Counted from the stretch's first letter, positions 17,296 to 25,029 are shown. The stretch: DNA of 64,000 nt from Kibdelosporangium banguiense (GCF_017876405.1 NZ_JAGINW010000001.1:9313203-9377202); one strand, 5' to 3'. Numbers and translations: made by a program. Notes: generated by a model not told the origin, from the letters alone.

Positions 17296-18249
17296 TCAGT
17301 CGTGGCGCACGACGGTCCGGCGGTAGTCACGGATTCCCACGACGGTCAGCGCCACGACGATTGCCCCGACACAGCAAACCTGCGCGATCACCACCACGCC
17401 GAACGGCATGATTCCGTTTTTCAGCACCAGATTCTGGATCACCGCCAAGGCGATGCACAGGGCCAGCGCCAGCGTCCGTGCCGGGCGTGGTCCGGTGCGG
17501 CGCCGGAGTAGCAGATATCCGGCTCCGGCGATCGCGCACAGCCAGACGAGCGGGGACAAACCGGTGATCCGGTCCAGTGCGCTCGTCTGGATGTGCGCGA
17601 TCGCGAGGGCGGGGGCAAGGACCAGGCTCGCACCGATGGCCCACCACCACGGCCGCGCCAGTGGCAACGGGGCGTCGACGTGGAAGGCCGCGAGCACCAG
17701 CACCAGCGGAAGCCACTGTGGAGCGAAGTACACGACCGGCCCGGGGCCGAGATCGGACCAGTGCTTGGTCAGGAACAAGATCGCGCCCGCGGCCAGGACC
17801 GCCCCGGCGGCGATCCTGGCCAGGCGGCGCCACCCGTCCACCAGAAGTACGAGCGGGATCAGCGCGGCAGCGAGCAGGACGAGGTCCCTGGCCAGGTCGG
17901 ACGTCAACGCCGCGCGGTAGAAGAAGCCTTGGTCGGAGAATGCCAAGAGCGACCAGAGGATGTCACCGACGCTGCCGGCGGATCTGAGCACGCCCCAGAG
18001 CAGGCCGAGGAGCGCGACCTGCCGCACCAGATCGCCGAGGGCGACCGCACGGCCGGGTGCCGCCCTGGCCGCCAGACGGGTGCGCGCACCCAGCGCCAGC
18101 AACGCCCACAGTTCGCTCCACAGTGCCGCGCGGGCCCGCTCGCCATGCAGGTCGAGCAGGGTGCCGACCATCTCGTCGCCGCGTTCGGCGCGGTACCACG
18201 CCGGGAGTATCCGTACCAGCGTGCGGTACCGAGCCTCGGCGCTGATCAT
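17296..18249 (-). CDS. Polytopic membrane protein of unknown function
   Basis: The 317-residue product starts with a cytosolic stretch of about 60 residues (MISAEARYRTLVRILPAWYR, then GDEMVGTLLDLHGERA). About eight to nine hydrophobic helices follow. The motif of an ILPAWYRAERGDEM-like N terminus is common in actinobacterial proteins encoded next to PadR regulators. The ATG at 18249 overlaps the PadR stop codon (ATGA), so translation is coupled. The peptidase gene follows by 32 bases. No catalytic or transport signature is visible; a role linked to export or envelope stress is only a guess. Confidence 0.75.
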   Translation of the reverse strand: MISAEARYRTLVRILPAWYRAERGDEMVGTLLDLHGERARAALWSELWALLALGARTRLAARAAPGRAVALGDLVRQVALLGLLWGVLRSAGSVGDILWSLLAFSDQGFFYRAALTSDLARDLVLLAAALIPLVLLVDGWRRLARIAAGAVLAAGAILFLTKHWSDLGPGPVVYFAPQWLPLVLVLAAFHVDAPLPLARPWWWAIGASLVLAPALAIAHIQTSALDRITGLSPLVWLCAIAGAGYLLLRRRTGPRPARTLALALCIALAVIQNLVLKNGIMPFGVVVIAQVCCVGAIVVALTVVGIRDYRRTVVRHD

Positions 18250-18584
18250 GCCCGCACTTCCGCCGCACGGGGCCACTGGCCGCGGGCTCGCAACACCGTG
18301 CTGGCGGCATCGACGTTCGCAGCCAGCCGCCGGGTCTGCTCGACCAGCGCCGCGCTGCCCGCCCCGGTCAACCGGTAGTAGCGACGGAGTCTGCCCTGGT
18401 GAATCTCCTCCCGGTCGTGCTCGGCCCAGCCGTCGGCGACCAGCCGGTCCAGCACGCCGTAGAGGGTGCCGACACGCAGCCGCACCCGGCCCTCGGACAC
18501 CTCCAGCACCCGCTGCACGACTCCGTACCCGTGCCGCGGCTCCTCCTCCAACGCGACCAGCATCAGGAAGGTCTGCTCGGACAT
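18246..18584 (-). CDS. PadR-family transcriptional regulator
   Basis: This is a small winged-helix regulator of 112 residues. LMLVALEEEPRHGYGVVQRV followed by GTLYGVLDRLVADGWAE is the PadR helix-turn-helix and wing, and the C-terminal helix (ALVEQTRRLAANV) would dimerise. I prefer ATG 18584, with GGAG six bases upstream, to ATG 18599 (no site) or the longer frame from 18722, which crosses the palindrome at 18608-18628. The stop overlaps the start of the membrane-protein gene. It probably represses its own operon. Confidence 0.85.
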   Translation of the reverse strand: MSEQTFLMLVALEEEPRHGYGVVQRVLEVSEGRVRLRVGTLYGVLDRLVADGWAEHDREEIHQGRLRRYYRLTGAGSAALVEQTRRLAANVDAASTVLRARGQWPRAAEVRA

Positions 18585-18607
18585 GTTTCGCTCCACCATG
18601 AGTCCAC

Positions 18608-18628
18608 ATATATCATAAGACGATATAT
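18608..18628. promoter_or_regulatory. Palindromic operator of the PadR operon
   Basis: ATATATC, seven bases, then GATATAT gives perfect 7-base arms 24 bases upstream of the PadR start. The AT-rich arms also contain -10-like sequence. The position suits autorepression by PadR. Confidence 0.55.
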
Positions 18629-19082
18629 ACCGGTGTCCGTTGCCTCGTCCTCCGCGAAATTTCCGAAGCAGCCGCGGGCCGGCCAGGTTGAGGGCAGCCG
18701 CTTCAGACGCTTCGTCCCGCAATGCCAGACCAGTCCGGTGCGCACGGCGATCATCACCCCGGACGGTGGGAAGCTGGCTGCGACGCGGAAAAGCAGTAGC
18801 GGCGCACGACGGGTCGGCGCACGTGGTGGCCCGAAGAACTGCAGTTCATCCAGCGCGCGTGGCTCATGTGGCCAGGCCTTCGGCCGTCCGGATCAGGAGT
18901 TCGCTGGCCGCCCGGTCGCGGGCACCGGCCGCCGGGTGCTCCGCGTGTGCCCGTCAGCGTCCGACCGCGGCCCTGGCGGCCTCCGCGACCGACGCCTCGG
19001 CGCGCATACCGAGGCTGTTCCGGGGGCGGCGCCTTCCGCACCCAGCAGACGGGCGGATTCGGCCGACGCCCAGCGGAGCACC
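18629..19082. other. Stretch without a recognisable gene
   Basis: Open frames exist on both strands because of high GC, but none has a family signature or a convincing ribosome-binding site. On the minus strand, Ala/Arg-rich segments after the stop of the DUF2637 remnant could be its decayed C-terminal part, interrupted by stops and frame changes. I cannot support any gene here. Confidence 0.5.
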
Positions 19083-19312
19083 TCACAACGCCTTCCCCAC
19101 CTCACCAGCGATCAACGGCTCAGCCACGTTCAACGCCAACGTCACCACACTCGACGCCGACAACAGCCGCCGAGCCGGCAAATCACCTCAACAGGCGCAT
19201 CCCGCAACGACAGATACCGAATCGACACCAGCAGCCCGACCACCGACAAATCCACCGCAGGCGCCACCAGCGGCGCAACCCAACCGGCACCACCAGCCGA
19301 AGGACCAACGTG
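19083..19312 (-). pseudogene. DUF2637-like membrane protein remnant, frameshifted
   Basis: Minus-strand frames read WVAPLVAPAVDLSVVGLLVS and RYLSLRD, and then, after a frame change near 19165, SSVVTLALNVAEPLIAGEV up to TGA at 19083. Together these match the middle of DUF2637 proteins, which are often encoded on actinobacterial mobile elements. The N-terminal part is missing where the sequence meets the IS remnant at about 19330, and the C-terminal part is lost. It is a non-functional leftover; the family assignment is from memory of the conserved pattern. Confidence 0.5.
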
Positions 19313-19329
19313 AACACGTTTGTGAGGTA

Positions 19330-19629
19330 GACCTGGGGGCGCGGTGTCGGTGTTGCCACCGGTCGTTTCCCGCAGGCCCATGCACCGCAACCGATCCTGC
19401 CCACGGGGTCAGACGACCCACCGAACGATCCCGGTCTCATCACGCTCACCGTCGCCGAGATCAAACCCCTGTTCCTCCTGGTCACCCGCCGCCAGCAACC
19501 CGAAACCCACCACCTGCACTGGATCTGGTGGCGACGACGCCACCAAGCCCGCGCCCGCTGGTTCCACCACCGCACCCGACTACGCCGTAACCAGCAAACA
19601 TAACCCGCACGGCAAGTGCGGCTGCCGTA
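19330..19629 (+). mobile_element. Truncated second IS701-like copy, 3' end only
   Basis: From about 19345 to 19603 the plus strand encodes a homologue of the last 85 or so residues of the transposase at 14315: PILPTGSDDPPNDPGLITLT, then the basic tail ending RLRRNQQT and TAA at 19601. It is diverged from copy 1. The right inverted repeat follows (19614-19629); its complement TACGGCAGCCGCACTT differs by one base from the left end of copy 1. The base after it starts CTAG (19630-19633). The left four-fifths of the element are gone. Orientation is the same as copy 1. Confidence 0.8.
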
Positions 19630-19633
19630 CTAG

Positions 19634-19696
19634 GGCTGAGCCGGATCCGTCGACACCGCCGACGATCGGCTGATGGTGATCGGGCAGGATGCTCAT
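19634..19696 (-). pseudogene. Universal stress protein N-terminal fragment, cut by the IS copy
   Basis: The ATG at 19696 has GGAGGAG seven bases upstream and reads MSILPDHHQP, IVGGVDGSGSA, the standard start of a UspA-type universal stress protein (PIVVGVDGS pattern). The frame then runs into CTAG and the IS right end, so only 21 codons remain. A DosR-like box stands 39 bases upstream at 19735-19750, as expected for such genes. The rest of the gene was not found on the far side of the IS segment. Confidence 0.6.
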
Positions 19697-19734
19697 CGCG
19701 GTTCTCCTCCACATCAGTGGGTTCGACTGTCTGA

Positions 19735-19750
19735 GGCCATTAGTCCCTAT
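19735..19750. promoter_or_regulatory. DosR/DevR-like box upstream of the usp remnant
   Basis: On the minus strand this reads ATAGGGACTAATGGCC, one base different from the box at 14178-14193. It lies 39 bases upstream of the remnant's ATG. Confidence 0.5.
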
Positions 19751-19808
19751 CTGGAGTCCGCGAAGCCGAAACGATTCACCCCGTGGCTGACACCGAGTGG
19801 ATCACACA

Positions 19809-19848
19809 ACGCGAGGCGTGAGGCGAAAGTCCGCCTCACGCCTCGCGT
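19809..19848. terminator. Perfect 17-base-pair hairpin
   Basis: Bases 19809-19825 and 19832-19848 are exact reverse complements with a six-base loop (AAAGTC). The stem is GC-rich (arm core GCGAGGCGTGAGGCG). No T-run follows on either side, so it would be a T-poor actinobacterial-type terminator. It lies between the usp promoter region and the cydA remnant. Confidence 0.6.
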
Positions 19849-19903
19849 GTCGCCTTCTCACTCCTGACTACCTGCCTCCGCTGGGACCCAAAGACCTCTC
19901 CGG

Positions 19904-20070
19904 CGCGCAGACCTCCTGACTGCGCACCGGCAACGAGAAATACCGCCGGATAGCCAAGTTCTGACGCAAACTGTTCCCGACCAACCTCGCTGACCGGAAT
20001 TGTGCAGAAGTTCCACTGGAACGACTACTCCGGCTTCGCCGGCGGCATCTTCTGCGCGCCTGATCATTGA
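19904..20070 (+). pseudogene. cydA: cydA (cytochrome bd oxidase subunit I) fragment, decayed
   Basis: In one frame the plus strand reads AQTS*LRTGNEKYRRIAKF*RKLF. The pattern is that of CydA (QTAWLRTGNEKY, KFWRKLF), with both Trp codons changed from TGG to TGA. A frame change then gives GIVQKFHWNDYSGFAGGIF, matching GIVQEFQFGTNWSDYSRFVGDIF of the same protein. Homology stops at about 20060. No start or remaining exon-length frame exists, so this is a dead fragment of roughly 55 codons. Cytochrome bd is a low-oxygen terminal oxidase, in keeping with the neighbouring DosR-like boxes. Confidence 0.75.
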
Positions 20071-20149
20071 CGGACAAACGTCCAGCGTTGTGGTAATGCA
20101 TGGCCGGACAGCACGGGCAGGAGCCGCCCGGCCATGGCGGATCGATCGC

Positions 20150-20353
20150 TCATGTCGGGGTGAGCATGCCCCATTTCCTCAGGAAAACAGGGGCTTCGAG
20201 ACTGCCGGCCCGCTCCGTCGGCACTGGCTGGGCGGGCGTTGGCACCTCGGGCACCGACCGGGGACCGGTCATCACCGCGACAAGGACCAAGACCACCAGC
20301 GCAACGACCAGGACCAGTCGAACAAAGGCACCCAATTTCATTGTCAAGAACAC
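20150..20353 (-). CDS. Small single-pass membrane protein, unknown
   Basis: GTG at 20353 follows GGAGGAGG by seven bases and opens 67 codons. Residues 5-30 form one hydrophobic helix (FVRLVLVVALVVLVLVAVM), followed by a Pro-rich, polar tail ending RKWGMLTPT. An ATG four codons later is a possible start without a good site. No family is recognised. The strong ribosome-binding site and clear topology argue for a real gene. Confidence 0.5.
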   Translation of the reverse strand: MFLTMKLGAFVRLVLVVALVVLVLVAVMTGPRSVPEVPTPAQPVPTERAGSLEAPVFLRKWGMLTPT

Positions 20354-20748
20354 TTCGACCCCTCCTCCGGTTTCGCGAAACAGCCCCGTTTCGCATTTGA
20401 CCCGTATGGTCGAAGACAATCCGGCCGTCGTTACCGAGAGTTAAGTCAAGATGCTTCGGTTCACCCGTTCGAGCCAATCGTTACCCTATGACAACAATAC
20501 GGTCGACTACGTCGTTCTACCGCAGGGCAGGTCGACGACTCTCGCCATCGGCAGGCTGCTGCGGTCGCACCGATGGGTCCGGCCCAACGAATCGTGCTGA
20601 CCGCGTGGAAAAGGATCGACAAGCCGGCGGCCGGGATAGAACTTAAGTACTACGCGGAATGCATGATCGGCCGATACCCGCGCCCCCTCCTCACGGCGAT
20701 GCTTGACACGTGATCATCAACGTTCTGGCCACCATCGGAGGGGAACCA
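20354..20748. other. Intergenic stretch without a recognisable gene
   Basis: This holds the presumed promoter of the small membrane protein, leftward, and the 5' region of the PLDc_N-type gene, rightward. A TTGACA lies at 20703-20708, but no clear -10 was seen. No open frame here has a supporting start site or family signature. Confidence 0.4.
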
Positions 20749-20985
20749 GTGCTGTCCTTCGCACTCAGTGAGCAAGCCGAGCGGGCCTGGGGAGTCGGCG
20801 CCGTCGTCGTGATCGGTCTTCTCGTCGTGGCCTATCTGGTGTTCTTCATCGGTACCCTGATCAGCATTCTCGGCAGCACGCAGAGCGGTGGGACGAAACT
20901 GGTCTGGATCATTTTCGCGTTCTTCGCACCGTTTCTCGGCCCGCTGGTGTGGTTCCTGATCGGACGCAGGCAAGCGGCGGTCTAG
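20749..20985 (+). CDS. Small membrane protein with PLDc_N-type domain
   Basis: The GTG at 20749 stands five bases after GGAGGGG and gives 78 residues; the longer frame from 20710 lacks such a site. Two hydrophobic helices (VGAVVVIGLLVVAYLVFFIG and LVWIIFAFFAPFLGPLVWFL) end in IGRRQ. That resembles the N-terminal domain of cardiolipin synthases, which also occurs alone in small proteins. A function in the envelope is likely but unproven. Its stop overlaps the stop of the convergent response regulator by four bases. Confidence 0.7.
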   Translation: MLSFALSEQAERAWGVGAVVVIGLLVVAYLVFFIGTLISILGSTQSGGTKLVWIIFAFFAPFLGPLVWFLIGRRQAAV

Positions 20986-21617
20986 ACGAGTCCGGCGTCG
21001 TGGACGAGGATCGCGACCTGGGTCCGGTTCGCCGCGTCCAGCTTGGCCATGATTCGTCCGATGTGGACTTTCACGGTGGACTCGCTCAGGCCGAGGGACT
21101 TCGCGATCTCAGCGTTGCTGAGGCCGTGGCCGATGGCCAGGGCGACCTCGTGTTCGCGGGGCGTGAGAGAGGCCAGACGGGCACGCGCCGGTTCTCCGGC
21201 GGGATCGGCGGCGAACGTGGACAACAGCCGTTTGGTGATCCGGGGCGAGATCATGGCCTCGCCCCGGGCCGCCACGAGCACCGCGTTGACCAGGTCCCGG
21301 GGCGGGGTGTCCTTGAGCAGGAACCCGGCCGCCCCGTGCCGGAGCGCGGTGTGGACGTACTCGTCGAGATCGAAAGTGGTCAGCACGACCACGGGGATGC
21401 GCCGGGCGAGACGTTCGGCGACCGAGAGACCGTCTGCGTGCGGCATCTGGATATCGGTCAGCACGACGTCCGGGTGGTGCGTCTCGGCCAGTTCGACAGC
21501 GCGCGACCCGTCGGCGGCCTCGGCGACCACCTCGATGTCCGAAGAGGACTCGAGGATCATCCGGATGCCGCTGCGGACCAGCTCCTCGTCCTCCAGCAGC
21601 AGGACTCGTACCGTCAC
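20982..21617 (-). CDS. Two-component response regulator, NarL/FixJ family
   Basis: The 211-residue protein has a receiver domain with the phosphoacceptor Asp55 in VVLTDIQMP, the conserved Thr in VVLTTFD and Lys in FLLKDTPP. A LuxR-type DNA-binding domain follows (LTPREHEVALAIGHGLSNAE, then LSESTVKVHIGRIMAKL). The start overlaps the stop of the histidine kinase by four bases (21614-21617), so the two are translated together. It would be phosphorylated by that kinase. Its targets are unknown; the PLDc_N-type gene next to it is a candidate by position only. Confidence 0.95.
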   Translation of the reverse strand: MTVRVLLLEDEELVRSGIRMILESSSDIEVVAEAADGSRAVELAETHHPDVVLTDIQMPHADGLSVAERLARRIPVVVLTTFDLDEYVHTALRHGAAGFLLKDTPPRDLVNAVLVAARGEAMISPRITKRLLSTFAADPAGEPARARLASLTPREHEVALAIGHGLSNAEIAKSLGLSESTVKVHIGRIMAKLDAANRTQVAILVHDAGLV

Positions 21618-22744
21618 GACGGCTTCTCGGCCTGGCCGAGCGGGAAGCTGGCGACCACGTCGAACCGGCCGTCGTGCGGACCGGCCCGGAGCTGCCCACC
21701 GGCGAGTTCGACCCGTTCCCGCATACCCACGAGACCGTAGCCGGACCCGGGCACGCCCGAGTGGTGCGTGGCGAGGCGGTTGGTGACCGTGACGGTGAGC
21801 GTGGACCCGGTCGTGGTGACAGTCGCGTCGACAGTGGTCTGCGGCGCGTGCTTCTTGGCGTTGGTCAGCGACTCCTGGACGACGCGGTACACGGCCCGGC
21901 CGACGTCACCGGGCACCTCCGGCCACCGGTCCGGCAGAATCAGGTTGACACCTTCGCCGGCCAGCTTGCGGATCGCGACCGGTATCCCCACCCCGGACAG
22001 CCGTGAGTCCTCGGAACTGCTGTCGCGCAGCACACCCAGAATGCCGCGCAGTTCGTTCAAGGCGACCACGCCGGACGAGCGGATGTTCTCGCCGATCTCG
22101 GCTGTGCGCTCGTCCGGCGGAGCCAGCGTCAACGCCCCCGCCTGCAGGGTGATCGCCGTGACGTGATGCGCGACCACGTCATGCATCTCCCGGGCGATGC
22201 GTCGTCGCTCCGCCAGCACCGCCTGGTCCGCCAGCAAGGTCCGGTTGCGCTCAGCCTCCTCGGCGCGATCACGCAACGCCGTGAGCAACGCCGCACGCTG
22301 ATACATCCACAAGCCACCCAGAACCGGCGCCACGACCAGCAGACTGAGCGTAGCCACCATCGACACCACGTCGAACGAGTCCGTGAACTGGCGGTACAGG
22401 CCGTTCACCGCGACCACGACGGCCGAGACACCCGTGGCAGGGCTGAGCCCATGCCGGGCAGCCACCGAGTACAGCGCCACCATCGACGGAAGGAACGTAG
22501 TACCAGCCAGCAAACACACACTGGCCACGATCAGCACCACTAACGGAAACCGGCGCCTGGCCAGCAAAGCCAACCCTGCCGCACACGCGGCGACCACGTA
22601 CAACGACTCAGGAACAGGGACACGGCGAACCGAGCCCAAGTCGAACACAATCGCGGCAACGGCCACGGCGACATCAAGCAACAGCAAGCCGACACGGCCG
22701 TCCCACCACAGGAGCCGCTTGGCCCAACGTCCTTCCGACCGCAT
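21614..22744 (-). CDS. Sensor histidine kinase, HisKA_3 type
   Basis: This membrane kinase of 376 residues has four to six N-terminal hydrophobic helices and no large extracellular sensor. The HisKA_3 dimerisation helix EMHDVVAHHVTAITLQ carries the phospho-accepting His (residue 188 with this start). The ATPase domain follows, with NAKKHAP, GSGYGLVGMRERVELAGG and a C-terminal FPLG. It is of the NarX/DesK-like group seen in actinomycetes. ATG 22744 is used; GTG 22753 is equally possible, and neither has a strong ribosome-binding site. It forms an operon with the response regulator. Confidence 0.93.
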   Translation of the reverse strand: MRSEGRWAKRLLWWDGRVGLLLLDVAVAVAAIVFDLGSVRRVPVPESLYVVAACAAGLALLARRRFPLVVLIVASVCLLAGTTFLPSMVALYSVAARHGLSPATGVSAVVVAVNGLYRQFTDSFDVVSMVATLSLLVVAPVLGGLWMYQRAALLTALRDRAEEAERNRTLLADQAVLAERRRIAREMHDVVAHHVTAITLQAGALTLAPPDERTAEIGENIRSSGVVALNELRGILGVLRDSSSEDSRLSGVGIPVAIRKLAGEGVNLILPDRWPEVPGDVGRAVYRVVQESLTNAKKHAPQTTVDATVTTTGSTLTVTVTNRLATHHSGVPGSGYGLVGMRERVELAGGQLRAGPHDGRFDVVASFPLGQAEKPS

Positions 22745-22929
22745 CGCGCACACGATATGCGACCGGCATGATCACCTGCGCATCAGGGCTTTCAGATCGC
22801 ACGGACCTCGCCGCCGACATCAACGGCGTTGTGCCGCCTGTCGACGGCGGCTGGGCGGCGGTCGGACCTTATCCTGCTGGTCAGTAGCCCGGCACGGCGC
22901 CGGGGCACGGCCGGCCGGAGCTTCAGGGA

Positions 22930-23553
22930 ATGACGCGCAGCAAGACGCCAGAAAGTACGAGGCAACGCATCCTCGAGACCGCCGAGCGCCTGTTCGCCGA
23001 GCACGGCGTCTTCTCCGTGTCCAACCGGCAGATCAGCGACGAGGCGGGACTGGGCAACAACACCGCGGTCAGCTACCACTTCGGTAGCAAGGCGGAGCTC
23101 GTCCGCGCCATCTACCTGCGCCACAACGAGTCGCTGGACCGCCTGCGCGCGAAGGCGCTCGAGCAGTACGCCGGCAGCGTCCAGCTGCGCGACTGGCTGA
23201 CCTGCGTTGTGCGTCCGTTCACCGACCACCTGGTGTCTCTCGCCTCGAACAGCTGGTATGCCCGCTTCGCCGCCCAGCTGATGACCGAGCCGAAGCTGCG
23301 TGAGCTCGGGCTGGTCGACGTGGGCCAGACCGAGCTCCAGCGGACGATCATCGACGCGGTGCACGGCTGTCTTCCCGACCTCGCACCGGCTGTGCGCGCC
23401 GAACGTGACGAGATGGCCCGCGTGCTGATCGTGCACATGTGCGCCCGTCGGGAACCGGGCCTTCCCGACGACAGCACGGAGATCTGGAACTCGACAGCGA
23501 CAGGGCTCATCAACGCCCTCACAGGCCTATACCAGGCCCCCGCCTCGCATTAA
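22930..23553 (+). CDS. TetR-family transcriptional regulator (TetR3)
   Basis: This 207-residue TetR repressor has the helix-turn-helix in FSVSNRQISDEAGLGNNTAV and the following SYHFGSKAELV. The ATG at 22930 is preceded by GGAG nine bases upstream. The TAA stop lies inside the palindrome that precedes the MFS gene, 27 bases before that gene's start. The same palindrome occurs before the Baeyer-Villiger monooxygenase at 28401-28422. TetR3 is thus the probable local repressor of the pump and of the BVMO-lactonase operon. Its effector may be the ketone or ester handled by the monooxygenase. Confidence 0.9.
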   Translation: MTRSKTPESTRQRILETAERLFAEHGVFSVSNRQISDEAGLGNNTAVSYHFGSKAELVRAIYLRHNESLDRLRAKALEQYAGSVQLRDWLTCVVRPFTDHLVSLASNSWYARFAAQLMTEPKLRELGLVDVGQTELQRTIIDAVHGCLPDLAPAVRAERDEMARVLIVHMCARREPGLPDDSTEIWNSTATGLINALTGLYQAPASH

Positions 23554-23571
23554 ATCAATCAATTGACTTAA
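23550..23571. promoter_or_regulatory. TetR3-type operator before the MFS gene
   Basis: This 22-base element has arms TTAAATCA and TGACTTAA and differs from 28401-28422 at three positions. It overlaps the TetR3 stop codon and ends nine bases before the MFS ATG, so it must cover the promoter. Confidence 0.7.
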
Positions 23572-23580
23572 TCTGTGCCC

Positions 23581-25026
23581 ATGAGCACGATCGACGCACC
23601 GGCACGCCGTGAAGTCCTGCAGTCGCTCACCGGCCTGCTGCTCGCCCTGTTCGTCTCCACGCTGAGCAGCACCGTCGTGGCCACCGCGCTGCCCAGGATG
23701 ATGGGCGACCTGTACGGCTCCCCCACCCAGTACACCTGGGTGGTCACCGCCACGCTGCTCGCCTCGACCGTCACCACCCCGCTCTGGGGCAAGCTCGCCG
23801 ACCTCTACGCCAAGAAGACCCTCGTCCAGACCGCCACGGTGGTCTTCCTCGCCGGGTCGGTCGCGGCAGGGCTGGCCCAGGACGCCGGTCAGTTGATCGC
23901 CGCACGCGCCCTGCAGGGTGTCGGCGTCGGCGGGGTGCAGGCCCTGGTCCAGATCGCCATCGGCGCGATGATCCCACCCCGCGAGCGCGGCAAGTACGCG
24001 GGTTACCTGAGCAGTGTCACCGCCCTGTCCACGATCGGCGGGCCGTTGCTGGGCGGGTTCCTCGTCGACACCTCATGGCTGGGCTGGCGCTGGTGCTTCT
24101 TCATCGGCATCCCGTTCGGACTGGCCGCGCTAGCCCTGTTGCAGCTGACGTTACGTCTTCCGCTGGTACGCAAGGAGAATGTCCGCATCGACTACTGGGG
24201 CGCGACGCTGCTCACCGCGGGCGTCAGCGTGCTGCTGATCTGGGTCTCGTTCGTCGGCGACGCCTTCGCCTGGGGTTCCTGGCAGACCGCGGCCATGGTC
24301 GGCGCAAGCGTGGTTCTGCTCGTTCTCGCGGCGTGGGTGGAGACCAGGGTCGCGGAGCCGATCGTGCCGCCCGGCATCGTCACGCGGCGCACCACCGCGC
24401 TGGCCATCCTCGGCAGCCTCGCCGCGGGCACGGCCATGTTCGGCGCCGCGGTCTTCCTCAGCCAGTACTTCCAGGTCAGCCGCGGCCACACCCCGACGGA
24501 AGCCGGCGCGCTCACCATCCCGATGATGGCGGGCATCCTCATCTCGTCGATCGTGGCCGGACGTCTGCTCAGCCGGACCGGCCGTATCAAGCCGTTCCTC
24601 GTCATCGGCGCCACCAGCCTCGCCACCGGCTTCGCCTGCCTCGGGTTGCTCGACGAGCACACCCCGCTGGTGTTCATCGCGGCGCCCATGCTGCTCGTCG
24701 GCATCGGCGTCGGCATGACGCTGCAGAACTTCGTTCTCGTCGTGCAGAACGCCGTCCCGCTCGCCGACATCGGTGCCGCCAGCGCCACCGTGTCGTTCTC
24801 TCGGTCGCTCGGCGGCACCATCGGCGTCACTGTCCTCGGCGCCGTCCTCGCCCGCCAGGTCGCCCACCACACCGCGGCAGGCATGACGGTTGCGGCCGCC
24901 TACGGAGAGGCGACCGCAACCGTCTTCGCCATCTCGGCCGGTGTCGCCCTGCTCGGCGTCCTGGCCGCGATCCTGCTCAAGCCGGTGGCACTGCGCACCA
25001 GCCTTGATGTATCCAAAGGGGACTGA
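23581..25026 (+). CDS. DHA2-family MFS drug transporter
   Basis: The 481-residue permease shows the DHA2 marks: WGKLADLYAKK (motif A), RALQGVGVGGVQAL (motif B), GGPLLGGFLVD (motif C) and WRWCFFIGIPFG. About fourteen hydrophobic segments are visible. The ATG at 23581 lacks a ribosome-binding site and lies nine bases from the operator, so a leaderless mRNA is likely; a GTG two codons upstream is in frame. Control by TetR3 is inferred from the operator. Export of a toxic ketone, ester or antibiotic is a reasonable guess. Confidence 0.9.
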   Translation: MSTIDAPARREVLQSLTGLLLALFVSTLSSTVVATALPRMMGDLYGSPTQYTWVVTATLLASTVTTPLWGKLADLYAKKTLVQTATVVFLAGSVAAGLAQDAGQLIAARALQGVGVGGVQALVQIAIGAMIPPRERGKYAGYLSSVTALSTIGGPLLGGFLVDTSWLGWRWCFFIGIPFGLAALALLQLTLRLPLVRKENVRIDYWGATLLTAGVSVLLIWVSFVGDAFAWGSWQTAAMVGASVVLLVLAAWVETRVAEPIVPPGIVTRRTTALAILGSLAAGTAMFGAAVFLSQYFQVSRGHTPTEAGALTIPMMAGILISSIVAGRLLSRTGRIKPFLVIGATSLATGFACLGLLDEHTPLVFIAAPMLLVGIGVGMTLQNFVLVVQNAVPLADIGAASATVSFSRSLGGTIGVTVLGAVLARQVAHHTAAGMTVAAAYGEATATVFAISAGVALLGVLAAILLKPVALRTSLDVSKGD

Positions 25027-25029
25027 ACG

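Noticed and set aside
18640..19590. 316-codon plus-strand open frame
   Set aside because: It crosses the DUF2637 remnant and reads the IS remnant in the wrong frame; the true transposase frame is a different one.
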